In this document: piece by piece, positions 12,117-24,855 of the stretch | Layout of the letters: each line of letters begins with the position of its first letter | How positions within the stretch are numbered: position 1 is the first letter of the stretch | Source of the DNA: Hevea brasiliensis | Taxonomy: Eukaryota > Streptophyta > Magnoliopsida > Malpighiales > Euphorbiaceae | Assembly: GCF_030052815.1 (NCBI RefSeq) | Contig: NC_079498.1 | Coordinates: 81,764,992-81,828,991, forward strand | Reading direction: 5' to 3' | Length of the DNA stretch: 64,000 bases | Made by a program: the position numbers and the translations under genes | Notes under the pieces: generated by a model | Told to the model about the DNA's origin: nothing | Database searches by the model: none | The model's input: the letters and a program-made list of their open reading frames with translations, nothing else

Positions 12117-13500
12117 TAGTACTTAAATTAATTATGAAACATTTTATAATTAAATGTGCTATATATACATTAATTCTATATAATTAGTATCTAGAACTAT
12201 AATAAGTGCTAGATTTTTCTTCAATTACTCATTATTATTCTATTAGTAATATAATCAATCATGAAATATATTATAATTAAATGTACTATTCGTACCTTAA
12301 CTCTATATAATTAATACATAGAATTATAATATATGCTACATCACTCAATAATTGCTCCTTATAAAATTATTAGTACTTAAATCAATTATACAATATATTA
12401 TAATTAAATGTGTTAAACATATTATAATTAAATGTGTTATGCATACCTTAACTCTATATAATTAATACATAATACTATAATATATGTTAAATCTTTCATC
12501 AATTGCTCCTTATAATTCATTTAGTACTTAAATCAATTACGAAACATATTATACTTGATATAGTATGGATAAAAATCCAATTCAAATGGAAAAGATTCGA
12601 ATCTTCAAATCCGGATCATATTAGAACATAAGGTGTTTAGTCAGGACATAATATGTTCGGTTAGAACTTAAGGTGCTCGATCAGGACATAATATGTTCAA
12701 ATAAGACAATGGTGTTTAGACAAGAAGCAAGAAGTTCAAATGAAATGCAAAATGCTCAAACAAAATAAAACGTTCAGTTAGAAGTTAGATGCATATTGAT
12801 AGGATGTGCCAAGTTTCCGCCTAGAATCTCACTATATTGTCAGTAACGTTTTTGTAATATACGGAAGATGATGATTGGATATGAGTTGGCAAATCCTGAT
12901 TAGGGTTGAAAAGGCATCACACCCAATCTTATAAATATGGCTCAAAACAGCACCAAGGTACGCAATTTTACATATATGTTTCTTCTAATATTTGTTTTTC
13001 CTTATTGAGCATTTACTAACTTGAGCGCCAAAATGGCCCTGCTCAGGCCACTAACCTCACATTCTTTCTTGTGATAGGCAATACCGGAATCATTCATTGA
13101 ACTGAGAACCTCAAGCAACATCAACACCTAAATGTGTTATGCATACTTTAGCTACATATAATCAACACATAACACTATAATTTGTCCTGGATCTTTCATG
13201 AATTGCTCATTATAATTCAATTAGTAATTAAATTAATTAAGAAACATATTATAATTAAATTTGTTATGCATACCTTATATAATTAGTAGATTGCACTATA
13301 ATGTGTTTTACATATTTCATCAATTTACTCTTTATAATTCAATTAGTACTTAAATCAATTATGAAATATATTATAATTAAATATGCTTTGTATATCTTGA
13401 CTCCATATAATTAGCACATAGCATCATAATATGTGCTAGATATTTTATCAATTTCTCCTTATAATTTAATTAGTACTTAAATCAATTATGAAAGCTATTA
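12117..13500. repeat. Array of ~125-bp AT-rich tandem units, interrupted
   Basis: Units start near 12144, 12268, 12421, (13128), 13250 and 13371. Each begins with TTATAATTAAATGTG-like sequence and contains CTATATAATTA, then CTCCTTATAATTC and AGTACTTAAATCAATTA. Spacing is 120-128 bp. A ~570-bp foreign segment (12557-13127) splits one unit. The same array recurs in the second duplication copy (14316-14700). Confidence 0.75.
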
Positions 13501-13743
13501 TATAATTTAAAATGATAAAGTACATATATAACTAAGGATTAAATATTTTATATAAACATAATGATACACTTATAATTACGAATTATATGGTGATTTAATA
13601 TATTTATAATTAAAATTATTACAAAGTATAAATGAATTAAAGATAATAATAGTTGTATATATATTACATATAATTATGTTGAAAAAAATTATAAAAAATT
13701 ATGTATAATATTAAATTTTTATTTCATTTATGATTTTATGGTT
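12555..13743. repeat. Tandem segmental duplication, copy 1 (1189 bp)
   Basis: Nearly identical to 13744-14929. Both copies start at TTGAT followed by ATAGTATGGATAAAAAT. Few substitutions are visible, for example CCGGATC versus CGAATC near the start. Confidence 0.92.
12557..13127. repeat. LTR-like inserted segment (repeated at 13746-14315)
   Basis: It interrupts a ~125-bp repeat unit: the left flank ends ACATATTATA and the right resumes TAAATGTGTTATGCAT. It has the look of a solo LTR, with a TATA-like CTTATAAATATGG near 12930, a start near TGATATAGT and an end near AAGCAACA, but no clean TSD is visible. The identity is inference. Confidence 0.35.
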
Positions 13744-14929
13744 TTGATATAGTATGGATAAAAATTCAATTCAAATGGAAAAGATTCGAATCTTCAAATT
13801 CGAATCATATTAGAACATAAGGTGTTTAGTCAGGACATAATATGTTTGGTTAGAACTTAAGGTGCTCGATCAGGACATAGTATGTTCAAATAAGACAAGG
13901 TGTTTAGACAAGAAGCAAGAAGTTCAAATGAAACGCAAAATGCTCAAACAAAATAGAACGTTCAGTTAGAAGTTAGATGCATATTGATAGGATGTGCCAA
14001 GTTTCCGCCTAGAATCTCACTATATTGTTAGTAACGTTTTTGTAATGTACGGAAGATGATGATTGGATATGAGTTGGCAAATCCTGATTAGGGTTGAAAA
14101 GGCATCATACCCAATCTTATAAATATGGCTCAAAACAGCACCAAGGTACGCAATTTTACATATATGTTTCTTCTAATATTTGTTTTTCCTTATTGAGCAT
14201 TTACTAACTTAAGCGCCAAAATGGCCCTGCTCAGGCCACTAACCTCACATTCTTTCTTGTGATAGGCAATACCGGAATCATTCATTGAACTGAGAACCTC
14301 AAGCAACATCAACACCTAAATGTGTTATGCATACTTTAGCTGCATATAATCAACACATAACACTATAATTTGTCCTAGATCTTTCATGAATTGCTCATTA
14401 TAATTCAATTAGTAATTAAATTAATTAAGAAACATATTATAATTAAATTTGTTATGCATACCTTATATAATTAGTAGATTGCACTATAATGTGTTTTACA
14501 TATTTCATCAATTTACTCTTTATAATTCAATTAGTACTTAAATCAATTATGAAATATATTATAATTAAATATGCTTTGTATATCTTGACTCCATATAATT
14601 AGCACATAGCATCATAATATGTGCTAGATATTTTATTAATTCTCCTTATAATTTAATTAGTACTTAAATCAATTATGAAAGCTATTACATAATTTAAAAT
14701 GATAAAGTACATATATAACTAAGGATTAAATATTTTATATGAACATAATGATACACTTATAATTGCGAATTATATGGTGATTTAATATATTTATAATAAA
14801 AATTATTACAAAGTATAAATGAATTAAAGATAATAATAGTTGTATATATATTACATATAATTATGTTGAAAAAATTATAAAAAATTATGTATAATATTAA
14901 ATTTTTATTTCATTTATGATTTTATGGTT
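13744..14929. repeat. Tandem segmental duplication, copy 2 (1186 bp)
   Basis: Direct, head-to-tail copy of 12555-13743. The pentamer TTGAT occurs at the start of copy 1 (12555), at the junction (13744) and just after copy 2 (14930-14934), marking the breakpoint as microhomology. Confidence 0.92.
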
Positions 14930-15149
14930 TTGATTGGATCTTAATGAAAAAGTAAATGAAAACCCTGGCAAAATAGTAAAATAAAGAATAATGCGCATCC
15001 CTAATATATGGACGAGCGAAATTTAGTTTCAACAACACTACAAGAAATTAGACAAATAGCTACTAAATTTATTAACTAAATATAATGATAATTAGTAGCA
15101 GTTTTAATTGTTGACTAACTTTGAGTTGACCAGTAATTGATTATCGCTA

Positions 15150-15551
15150 TTAATTACCAACTAAATTCTTTTTCTGTTTGTAATTACCTACTAAAAATAT
15201 AGTTGGTAATATGCAAAGTTTAGTCGGTAATTTTGTGACCAAACCTTAAGGTAGGAAGGGAGTTAGCTACTTTTTTCCTATAAAAATTTAGTTAGTAATT
15301 ACATATTAAACTCATAATATGTGATATGCAAATGTTAGTATGTAATTTTGTCACCAAACCTTAGTGTAGGAAGGAAGTTAGCAACTTTTCACTGATAGAT
15401 ATTTAGTCGGTAATTACCTACTAAAACTATAGTCAGTAATATGCAAAATTTAGTTGGTAGTTTTGTTTCCAAACTTTACAGTAGAATGAAAGTTAGCTAT
15501 CGTTTACCAATAAGACGTTAGTCGATAATTACCTACTAAAGATATAGTCGG
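15150..15551. repeat. CACTA subterminal repeats, left half
   Basis: About 117-bp units carry GGTAATTACCTACTAAA, TATAGTCGGTAATATGCAAA, TTAGTTGGTAATTTTGT and CCAAACCTTA. Units start near 15178, 15294, 15409 and 15526. The last is cut after TATAGTCGG at 15551 by the copia LTR and resumes at 35908. Confidence 0.82.
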
Positions 15552-15714
15552 TGAAGAATGAATTAATTTTCATTAAATTCAATTGAATAAATTCATGGGT
15601 ATTCATATACAGAGTTATTCTACACCAATTAGGAAACCTACACTCAATAGGAATCCTTATATGACTAGAAATACTCACTATACAAGTCTTTATAAGGATG
15701 AAAACTCTATAACA
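15552..15714 (-). repeat. copia 3' LTR, 163 bp
   Basis: The plus strand runs from TGAAGAATG to CTCTATAACA and aligns with 19926-20077 plus 35897-35907. A PPT-like tract (minus strand TTGAGGGGGAG) follows at 15715-15726. Confidence 0.88.
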
Positions 15715-15759
15715 CTCCCCCTCAAGTTGGAGCATAGATATTAATCATGCCAGGCAGAG

Positions 15760-17660
15760 AGATCTTAAGGCTAATTTCATTTAATAACTGAAGTATCAAT
15801 ATTATCTCACACAATGATTGAACCATAACTCTATACTCTGATTCAACACTCGATTGATAAATTATGTTCTGTTTTTTACTTCCATAAGACACCAAATTAC
15901 CTTTAACAAAGACACAATATCTAGTATTTGACCTTCTATCAGCCTTAGACCCTACCTAATCTGCATCTGAAAAGCACTCAACATTTAAATGCCGACGATT
16001 ACTATATAATAAGCCCCTCCTTGGAGCTCTTTTTAAATAACACAAGACTTGTACTAAAGCTTCCTAATGAGCAATAGTTAGGAAAGACATAAATTGACTC
16101 GCCACACTAACTGAATATGCAATATTAGGTTGAGTTACTATAACGTAGTTTAATTTACCTACCAGCCTTCTATACTTTTTCTGGATATTTAAACAACTTA
16201 CCATCTTCTGCTATAAGTTGCAAACTTGGGGTCATTGGTGCATTGCAAGGCTTAGCACTTAATTTCCCTATTTCTATCAAGAGATTAAGAATATACTTTC
16301 AATGAGATAGGAAGATAACTTTCTTATTTCTCATAACCTCAAACCCCAAGAAATACTTTAGTAGGCCTATGACTTTTGTCTAAAACTAGGTCTGAAGGAA
16401 GGTTTTAAGGGATGAAATACTTGAAAAGTCACTCCCATTAATAACAATATCATCCACATATACTACCAGCAAAATTAGGCCAATTCTAGACTGCTTATAG
16501 AATAATAAATGATTGCACTTATTCTTTTGCATTTCGAATTCCTAAACTACTTTAATTAATCTCCCAAACTAGGTCTGAGGACTTTGTTTCAAGCCATAAA
16601 GAGACTTCCAAAGTCTGCAAACTTAACCTAACTCCCCTTGAGCAATAAACCCAAGTGGTTGCTCCATATACACATCATCTTAAAGATCACCATGAAGGAA
16701 AGCATTCTTAATATCTAACTTGTGCAAAGACAACTCACATGTAGCTGCTAAAGAGATAAACAATTGAACAGAAGCTAATTTAGCTACAGGAGAAAAAGTG
16801 TCAGAGTAATTAACCCAATATGTCTGAGCATATCTTTTGGCTACAAGGCAAGCTTTTAATTTAGCCACAAAACCATGAGGATTCACTTTCATTGTAAACA
16901 CCCATTAGCAACCAATAGCTTTCTTCGTAGTGGGCAAAGGCACCAGTACCCATGTACCATTAGTATCTAGAGCCTCCATTTCCTCTTTCATAGTAGCACA
17001 CCAGCAAGGATGAGTTAATACCTTAACAACACTTTTAGGAATAAAGGTAGAGCCTAAATACCTAATAAAACACTAAGAAGAAAAAGACAAATGATCATAA
17101 AAGACAAAAGAGGAAATAGGGTAATACCTTTATGAAAAGCAATAGGAAGATTTAAGTCAGATTCAAGATTAGTGGTGGTAACAGGATCTTCCAATGAAAA
17201 AGCTAGTGGAGGGTCTAATTTAGGGTTCTCCACTCTCTTGGAATAAATATGAACAATAGGAGGTCAAACTATTGCTAGTGCCAAAGGAACATGAGATTAG
17301 GGAGAGCTAGACATTAGTTGAAAAGTATATATTAAGAGATCATCCTCCTCCCCTTGATTTTCATACATAAAGGTTTGGGGAAAAAATGGAGTAGACCCAA
17401 AAAAGGTAACATCTACAGATACAACATAACAATTAAGAGTTGGAAAAAAGACACCTGTACCCTTTTTAGAGCAGAGAGTACCCAAGAAAGACACATTTAA
17501 GAGAATTTGCATCCAATTTGGCAACCTGCGTATGAACATCATGCACAAAATAAGTATAATAAAAAATATGGGGTTCAATGGGAAATAAACATTTAAAGGG
17601 AAACAAAATAGTATAAGGGATGTCTTTGTCAAGAATAGAAGATGGCATACGATTGATCAA
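15760..17660 (-). pseudogene. copia pol: integrase end, RT, RNase H (broken)
   Basis: From right to left the minus strand gives integrase C-terminal sequence (17660-17300, containing KCVFLGYS and split by a frameshift). RT follows with AKRYAQTYWVNYSDTFSPVA and LHKLDIKNAFLHGDL (16901-16680) and the catalytic VDD motif at 16449-16457 within VVYVDDIVI. RNase H is near 15880-16010 with CFSDAD and the distal VSYGSKKQ. Many stops separate these blocks. It would reverse-transcribe the element RNA; this copy cannot. Confidence 0.85.
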
Positions 17661-18420
17661 AAAACATGCAGTAGATATTGCATCAGCCCAAAACTATTTA
17701 AGGACCTTCATTTGGAAAAGAAGAACTTGAGTTATCTCAAGATGATGCTGATTTTTTCTTTTAGCAATACCATTCTAGGATAGTGTATCGACAGAAGAAG
17801 TTTGATGGAGAATGTCATTGTGTATCAGATAAGACTGAAAGCGTTCTAAAAGATATTCTTTAGCATTATCACTCCTCAACATACATATAGAAACATTAAA
17901 CTAGGTTTAAATTTAATACAAAAGGCACATAAGATAGGAAATAATTCAGAACAATTCTTCATGAAATATAACCAAGTAACATGAGAGTAATCATCAACAA
18001 AAGTGACAAAACACCTAAATCTAGTTTTAGAAGTAATGGAACAAGGACCCCAAACATCAGAATAGACTAACTCAAAAGGGGACAAAGCCTACTTATTAAC
18101 TTTAGGTGTAGAAGGTAAATGATGGTGCTTAGCAAACTGACATGACTTACACTTTAGAACTGACAAAGATTGAAATTGAGGACATAACTTCTTCAGCGTA
18201 ACCAAGGAGGGATGGCCTAGTTGACAATGAACTTTGCGAGGAATTAAGACACTAGAGCAAGCAAGAGTCCGCGGTACATGTTTGTCCAAGATGTAGAGAC
18301 CACTAAACTTATATCCCCTACCAATGATCTACTTCATCGTAAGATCCTGAAACAAACAATAATCAAGAAAAAAGGAAACTGAATGAGAAAACCATCTTAA
18401 TATTTACAGAGGAATATGCA
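17660..18420 (-). pseudogene. copia integrase core and GAG-pre-integrase (broken)
   Basis: At 18289-18089 the minus strand has HCQLGHPSLVTLKKLCPQ and the Cys pair CKSCQFAKHH, the zinc-binding start of integrase. At 18085-17876 it has FELVYSDVWGPCS with the first catalytic Asp and FVDDYSHVTWLYFMKN with the second. Upstream, up to about 18410, it reads FFLDYCLFQDLTMK, the usual linker between protease and integrase. Stops at several sites make it inactive. Confidence 0.85.
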
Positions 18421-18429
18421 CAGTTTTCC

Positions 18430-18765
18430 CAGTATTAGGCATCTCTAAAGTCCTCTAGTTCCCCTGTCACTCTATCGTTGAGTCAGGTAAATCCACCATA
18501 TACTTTGTGTCTTCCACATCCAAATGGGTCATTGATTCTAGTGTTATAGATCACATGATAGGTAATTCTAGTCTTTTATCTGCTTTTCGATCTCATCCCA
18601 CCTCCTTCTCTACTATTACTTAGCTGATGGTTTGACTTTTAGTGTCATGGGTTCTGGTACTACAAGCCCAACATCGTCTATTTCTTTCTTATCCATTTTA
18701 TGTCTACCCAAGTTTTCTTTTAATTTGCTTTCTATTAGTAAACTTACCCATGCCTTGCATGTGTG
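18430..18765 (+). pseudogene. copia protease segment, inverted relative to its element
   Basis: On the plus strand this reads TSKWVIDSSVIDHMIGNSS, matching the copia protease motif WIIDSGATDHMTG, then (after an in-frame stop) LADG, GSGTTSPTSS and LPKFSFNLLSISKLTHA. The residue after catalytic DS is Ser-Val in place of Gly-Ala, so it is also mutated. The rest of the element is on the minus strand, and both its neighbours (gag at 18770 and the post-protease linker at 18410) are minus. This segment has therefore been flipped in place. Confidence 0.8.
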
Positions 18766-18769
18766 AATG

Positions 18770-19345
18770 TATCATACAGAGAGGAAATCTCAGAACTAAA
18801 TAGGATTTGAGATTTAGCAATCTTGTATTCCAAAGGGAGACCTGCAAGAAAACTCATAATAGCCATTTGCTCTTGTTGAGCCTGCTAAACTTTCACATTA
18901 GGATTAAAAGGTAACAAAATATTAAGCTCTTCATATACCCTCTTAAACTCCATAAAATAAGTCATGAGAGACTTTCCTATTACTCAACTTGGTAGAATGC
19001 TTTGCACATGTCATAAATAAGGGAAATATTCCCTTTACCATAATATAAAAAATCTAGGTAATTCATCAATTCCTTAACAAATTCATAGTGATTAATTAAA
19101 TTGATTACCTCACTATGAATCGAATTCTAAAGTTACAAGAACAACCCAGCATCCTCCCTAAGCCAAGCTTGCTTCATATCATCATTGGCTGGATCATTAG
19201 TCAAGTTATCATCCTCATCAATTCTTTGTAAATAGACCCTAATAGTTTTACTCCACTCTAGTTAATTTAAACCATTAAGTTTGTATTTCGTGATTGTAGT
19301 CATCATCAAAATCACATAAAAAACAATGGCGTTGTTGTTGGCCAT
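18770..19345 (-). pseudogene. copia gag core (broken)
   Basis: The minus strand begins with MANNNAIVFYV near 19345, then YKLNGLN and LEWSKTIRVYL, the hallmark start of copia gag. It continues with DAGLFL, FLAGLPLEYKIAKSQIL and ISSLYDTFTHARHG near 18770. Stops occur at several Trp/Gln-like positions. No zinc knuckle is found; it should lie where the inverted protease segment begins and was probably lost in that rearrangement. Confidence 0.8.
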
Positions 19346-19914
19346 TAGTAAATATTAATTTAACACACCCAACTATAGCCACTAAACCAAATATCCATAA
19401 TTTTTTTTTTAACTTAATATCACTGTCCAAACCATAGCAAAGTAAACACCAAATAACTTAATAAATTCTCAACACTCAATAGTACTTGAAGAATTTTAGA
19501 AAATAGAACCTAGATTTTTTTTTCTTCACACAAGATTGCTCGAAGGGGAATAGTGACTCAAAACCTTGGAGCACTTGACAACACACCCCAAAACAAACAA
19601 AAACCATATTTCCTAAACTGAGTGCCTTAGGACGACATCGAGAGAAGAGGCTAGAGAAGCAAATGCCATCGGATGTGCCTCCACATGCCGGAGCATGAAA
19701 TAAGGGTGAAAGAAGATTTTTTCGCATGTGGGTCATGTGCTTCAGATCTAATCATCGAACTTCAGGGGTAAGCTCGCTAGCAGTCTATCATCATTCTTGG
19801 GTGCACAGTAAGATCCAATATCACTTTAACTAGGTACCTCACATCATAGAGGCTTTTAGAGAATAGGGGAAAAGGAGAACCTGATTCTCAAATCTAGAAC
19901 TAATAGCTTACTAA
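19346..19914 (-). other. copia 5' leader region
   Basis: Sequence between gag and PBS. A minus ORF at 19736-19476 has no recognisable domain. No other feature is visible. Confidence 0.5.
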
Positions 19915-19925
19915 CTCTGATAGCA
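19915..19925 (-). other. copia primer-binding site, mutated
   Basis: The minus strand reads TGCTATCAGAG, one change from the tRNA-Met type TGGTATCAGAG, directly adjacent to the LTR at 19926. Confidence 0.75.
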
Positions 19926-20077
19926 TGAAGAACAAATTGATTTTCATTAAATTCAGTTAAGTAAATGCACAGGTATTTACATACAGAGTCATTCTACACT
20001 AATTCGGAAACCTACACTCAATATGAATCCATATATGACTAGAAATACTCACTATACAGGACTCTACAAGGATGACA
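19926..20077 (-). repeat. copia 5' LTR, larger piece (rest at 35897-35907)
   Basis: Aligns with 15552-15714, then is interrupted after GATGACA by the gypsy element. The remaining ACTCTATAACA is found at 35897-35907. Confidence 0.9.
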
Positions 20078-23000
20078 TGTTACACCCTGCTCCTCTGTAA
20101 GATGTAACATGATCCCATAGTACACCTAATGAATTACTGTACTTTACCTACCGGTAACCCATTAAATATACTACAAGGGATTTTAAAACAATTTTCGTGA
20201 AATTAAATAGTGGTGGGAACATTAAATATTTCTTAAAAAGCCTTTAAGTGAAATTTTGGTCATGGATCAAATCATCAATTAAAATCTGGTGTTACAAAAA
20301 TTTTTCAAAATTTCGGCAGAGTGCCGACTGTATTTTGAGAAAACAGTTCTTCAAACCTGAAAAGGAAAACACTCCCAATATGTTTTCTCAAATACAACTC
20401 CAATAAACTTCATTTCATCTCACAATTCAATCTCAATAATCAAATCAATTCATTTTCAAACCAACCTTATCATAAAAGAAATATTTCATTGATTACAAGA
20501 CTCAAAAATTAATATTACAAAACTATACAGGTAAATAAAATCTCAAATTTACATTATAATAATTTATATTTAATTACATACCAAAATATTTTATAAGAGC
20601 TTTTATACAATTGCTCAAATAATTTACATACATATTATTACATACATACATCAAACCTATGTACATGGGTATACCTATGATATACCTAGAGCTGATCTGA
20701 ATGTGTCCTCAAGGCGCAACTACAGGAATTCTCACTCAGTTGCTCTATCCTTACTTTCACCTGCGACAGCATACAAAGCTATCGCTGAGTGGTGAACTCA
20801 GTGGTGCACAACTATAACTTAAAACATAGTACAATATACCTTAGCAAAATTATAGCAAATAATTTGGAAATCGGGATACTCATCAAATTCAAAAAATCAA
20901 AATATTCATTGCCAATAATATAAACCATTTGTATAAAATGACTTTGATCACGAAATTCAATTAGTCAAATCACAACTGAACAATTAAAGTAATTCCAGCA
21001 ATTTATGAAAATAAATATTAATTCTAATAAAATCAATTATGCATAAATCCCATTAGAAATCGAAATTCTTTACTATTCAAAAACTATTCTTTATCTCACT
21101 AATTATGCAAGACTAATCCGAAAGGGCCATCTTCGGGGTGATTCTAACTCTCTATGGTCGGGGAGGTCGAATCGGATTCTAACTCCCTATGGTCGGGGAG
21201 GTCGAATCATTGTGCACAGTACACAACACAATAATGAAACTTCCGAAAGGAGAATTTAAGCCTGTGCACGTACCATGGTAATCAAAACAAAGCTAACTCC
21301 ATTGTCTCCTTAACAAATAAGAGAGACGGGTAATAACCTAGTCAAGCATCTATAGTGAGATATAAAATAATATCATAAATCTCTTTGTCCTTTTTGTGAG
21401 CATAAATCACAATACTATTCAATTCAAAGTCAATTCCAATATCCAATAATTTTTATGCTCATCATAATTCAAAACATATTTTATCACAATTTTTCCAAAA
21501 CTAATTTATTCAATCCATAACAATGCTCAATAATTGTTGAAATACCATTTCACAAAGCTAAATTCATACATATTATAACAATTTCAATAATCATTGAATT
21601 AAATCCAATAGTTGATAAACATAATACATAAGGAAAATAATGTCATTTAATCATATGAAATATTCAGAATAAAATCAATTAAAAACTAGTTGTGCACAAA
21701 CCTTTGATGAATCACCTCTTGGCCTTGACTCAGTGCGTCTTTTTCCTTCCCAGTGTCTCTTCTAACTAAAACACACAATTTAAAGTGTTTCAGTACTCAT
21801 TAAATTGTTTCTAATAATAAGGTTAAATAATTAAATTTTATTAATACTATTCCTTTTATTAGTCGACCTATAATGTTGACCTTTAATGCATACTAGGTGA
21901 ATTAGTTTTAATGTCACTAATATGTTCCATTTTTCATTCCTCACATGTTGATATATGTTACCAATTTCATTTCAAAGCTTATTGCATTTTTATTACAATT
22001 ATTCAGATTTCATGGCCAATGTTTACTGTCTATTGCACCAAGCTACAGTGTAAATTTAACAGATTTCTCTTTATTAAATTCTTTCTCATTGTGTCTTCTT
22101 TAATTTCCTTTTTGAATCACTCGATTTGGAGTTGTATAACTTAAGTTGTGGTTATTTAACCATAACTAGGTCAAATATGAACTTTGGTTTCCTTAATAGG
22201 CAGATTCGATACTGAATTTGACTAATTTATTTGGATAGTTTGTAGTAACATTTAGGTTTAGCATTCTTCATAGGATTTGTTATCCTATGTCTTAGGGTCA
22301 ATTAGAAATTTTACTTGTAATTTGTCAAGTCTTATAGAATTATTTATAGCCAAATTGTTGACTTGGACAAAAGGTCCTGTATTGGCATGGTCCTCAATTA
22401 GGTCAATGGATTTGACCTTAAATTCTGACTTTATAAATTTATAATTTGAGGAAGTTGTCTAAAACAAAGTTTTAGGTCTCTTTCTTAGCTTTCCAGATTG
22501 GTATGGCTCACTTAAATTGGACACTTCTGGTGGGAGATATGCTTATTTGAATTTTCTGAATTTTATGGTCAAATGTGCCAATTCCAGATTTAGTATGCCA
22601 AATTAATCAAGTTAATTGACATAGTTCCCTTGATTTCTGGGCTTTGGTCAAATTACCAATATTGTAGATCTATGTCTTATTGAAATTTCGGCACTGATTT
22701 CATGTCATTTGGAGTTCTATGGACTAAGTTATGGTCATTTTACTATTGCTAGTCAAGTTGCACTTGTATTGCAAAGTTTAGGTCATTTTTAGGTCAAAGT
22801 CAATTCGGCCAGTTTTTGTAACCCAACTTTGGTGTTCATTTTGACTTGGTAATTGGAATTTCTGGGCTTGGTGGTCTTCACCAAAGTTGTAGCCTATGTC
22901 TAAGCTTTCCAACGATATAAATTTCAGGTCATTTGGACCTGTTTTGAGTGAGTTATGATCATTTTAATAACTACTGTTTATATGGTCAATTTATGGGTTC

Positions 23001-24838
23001 TCAAAGTTTCAATTACGGATTAGGTCATTCTTTTAGGTCACATCTAGGCAGAATTTGGGCAACACTTCTACATGAAAGTTGGCCTATTTTATGTCTAGTT
23101 TTGCCTTCAATTAGCCTCATACCAATTGGGGTCACAATTTTACACTTATAGCTCAATTTAGCTACTGCCCTTGTATACTTCCCTTAACACTAACCACATG
23201 CATTTTTACTTGCTAAATCTCATGCCAATTCTGATTTGGTATGGTACCAAATCCATTCCTCACTTCACATTATAGTTAATTTGGGTAGTATATAACCAAT
23301 TGACAATACACTAATTACAATTCCAATTCACCAATTCCAATTCTAACAATATATACACATAATCACTCCTAACCATAACATATAACTTCACCACTACCAT
23401 AACATATAACTTCACCACTAATTTACATACACATTTAGCAATCTTTAAGACCACAATTCATCAAACAACTTCATGAATTCCAGCATTCTTCAAGAAGTTA
23501 ACAAGCTGCCGAATTGTAAAGCCTCCCATAATTGCTTTCAAGCTCTAATTTTCACTTGGTCAATCATCACATATACATAAAGTTAACTTACTAAAACCTT
23601 AAATCACATTAATCAACATTAATTCTCCATAATACATGTAAGAATAGTTCATTTAATATACAATTCCATGGCTGTCCATTTAAGCAATTACACAGAAAAT
23701 TTCAAACTCAAAATCAATTTCCAATTCAAGTACTCAACTTTAACATACACCAATAATTAACTTACTAGAACTTTTATTTACTTCAATCAACATCAATACC
23801 CATCAAATTCATGTGAAAACAATTCAAAGCTCTTTAATCACCATGGCTGCCGAATAGTACATAATAATAACTCATCAAAACCTCAAAATTTCTTCATAAT
23901 TTACTTATCTCAAGCTTCCCACAAACTTTACTTAGGAAGGAAAGGAATTTGAACATTACCTATTGTTGGAGCTTGTTAAATCTTCACCAAAATCTCTTGA
24001 ATTTAGTATCAACTTCTTCCTTGCGATCTGGGGATCAAAATTAGTGAAGTGAGCTTTGGGGTTTAAGTTGAAAATGGTGGAGGTTAGGAAGCTTTTACAA
24101 TTTCTGCCATGGAGGATTTAAAGGAACTCAATTCGGCATGGAGAAGATGAAGGTTGAAAATGAAGTGCTTAGTGGACATACACATGTCCCTTAGTGCTTT
24201 TATACCTCCACTCATCCTTAGTGTAATTAATTAAATAGTCAAGTTTTAATATTTCCACTTAACACCTCTAATTTTTCCCTAATAACATTTTTATACATAA
24301 TTTCATTTTTCATGTGATTTTTAAAATTTAATATTACTTATTTTTAATGGACATTTAGGTCAAAAGTCCACTCTAAGTGTCAAATGACCAAAATGCCCCT
24401 TTTCGGGTTGCATTTCAAATTTTTCAGTGCTACCGATTAAATCCTTGACCCGCCGATTTCTTAAATTTTCATTTTTATTTATATTGACTTACTAATTTTT
24501 CTTTGACATTTTTTAAGTCATTTATACCTCAATAGATGTTTATTTAAGTCTAAAAAATATTTCTTAGGGTTCCCCGCGGTCCAGGGCTAGTCAACGATCC
24601 TCGCCGCAACTTCCCTGTGCGGTCACCCATCGCTACGGTGCCGGCTCGTTTAACCTAGTTTCAGTTCCTCTCTTTTATTTTTCCTTAATTTTTCTTGTAT
24701 TTTCTTATTATTTATTTCATCATTTTATGCCTTCTCACTATTACTGAAGTGTAGTCCCAGACATCCTGACTTGTCCGAGCAGACATTAAGTCACCGGAGC
24801 AGCATAATGTACGGACTACGTAAAGTGAGGGCGTTATA
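20078..24838 (-). repeat. Gypsy 3' LTR, 4761 bp
   Basis: The plus strand starts TGTTACACCCTGC and ends GGGCGTTATA (terminal CA mutated to TA). It matches 26962-29157 plus 33303-35891 throughout. Small ORFs within (21911-22144, 22948-23151) have a counterpart in the partner LTR and no coding signature. Confidence 0.92.
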
Positions 24839-24855
24839 ATTCTTCCCCTCTAAAT
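24839..24855 (-). other. Polypurine tract of the gag-only gypsy element
   Basis: The minus strand carries AGAGGGGAAGAAT immediately before the 3' LTR, preceded by the AAATTTCGAGGACGAAATTT motif usual before the PPT of plant gypsy elements. It primes plus-strand DNA synthesis. Confidence 0.75.

Noticed and set aside
21911..22144. 77-codon ORF repeated at 28815-29048
   Set aside because: Present in both LTRs of one element; low-complexity hydrophobic translation of AT-rich LTR sequence.
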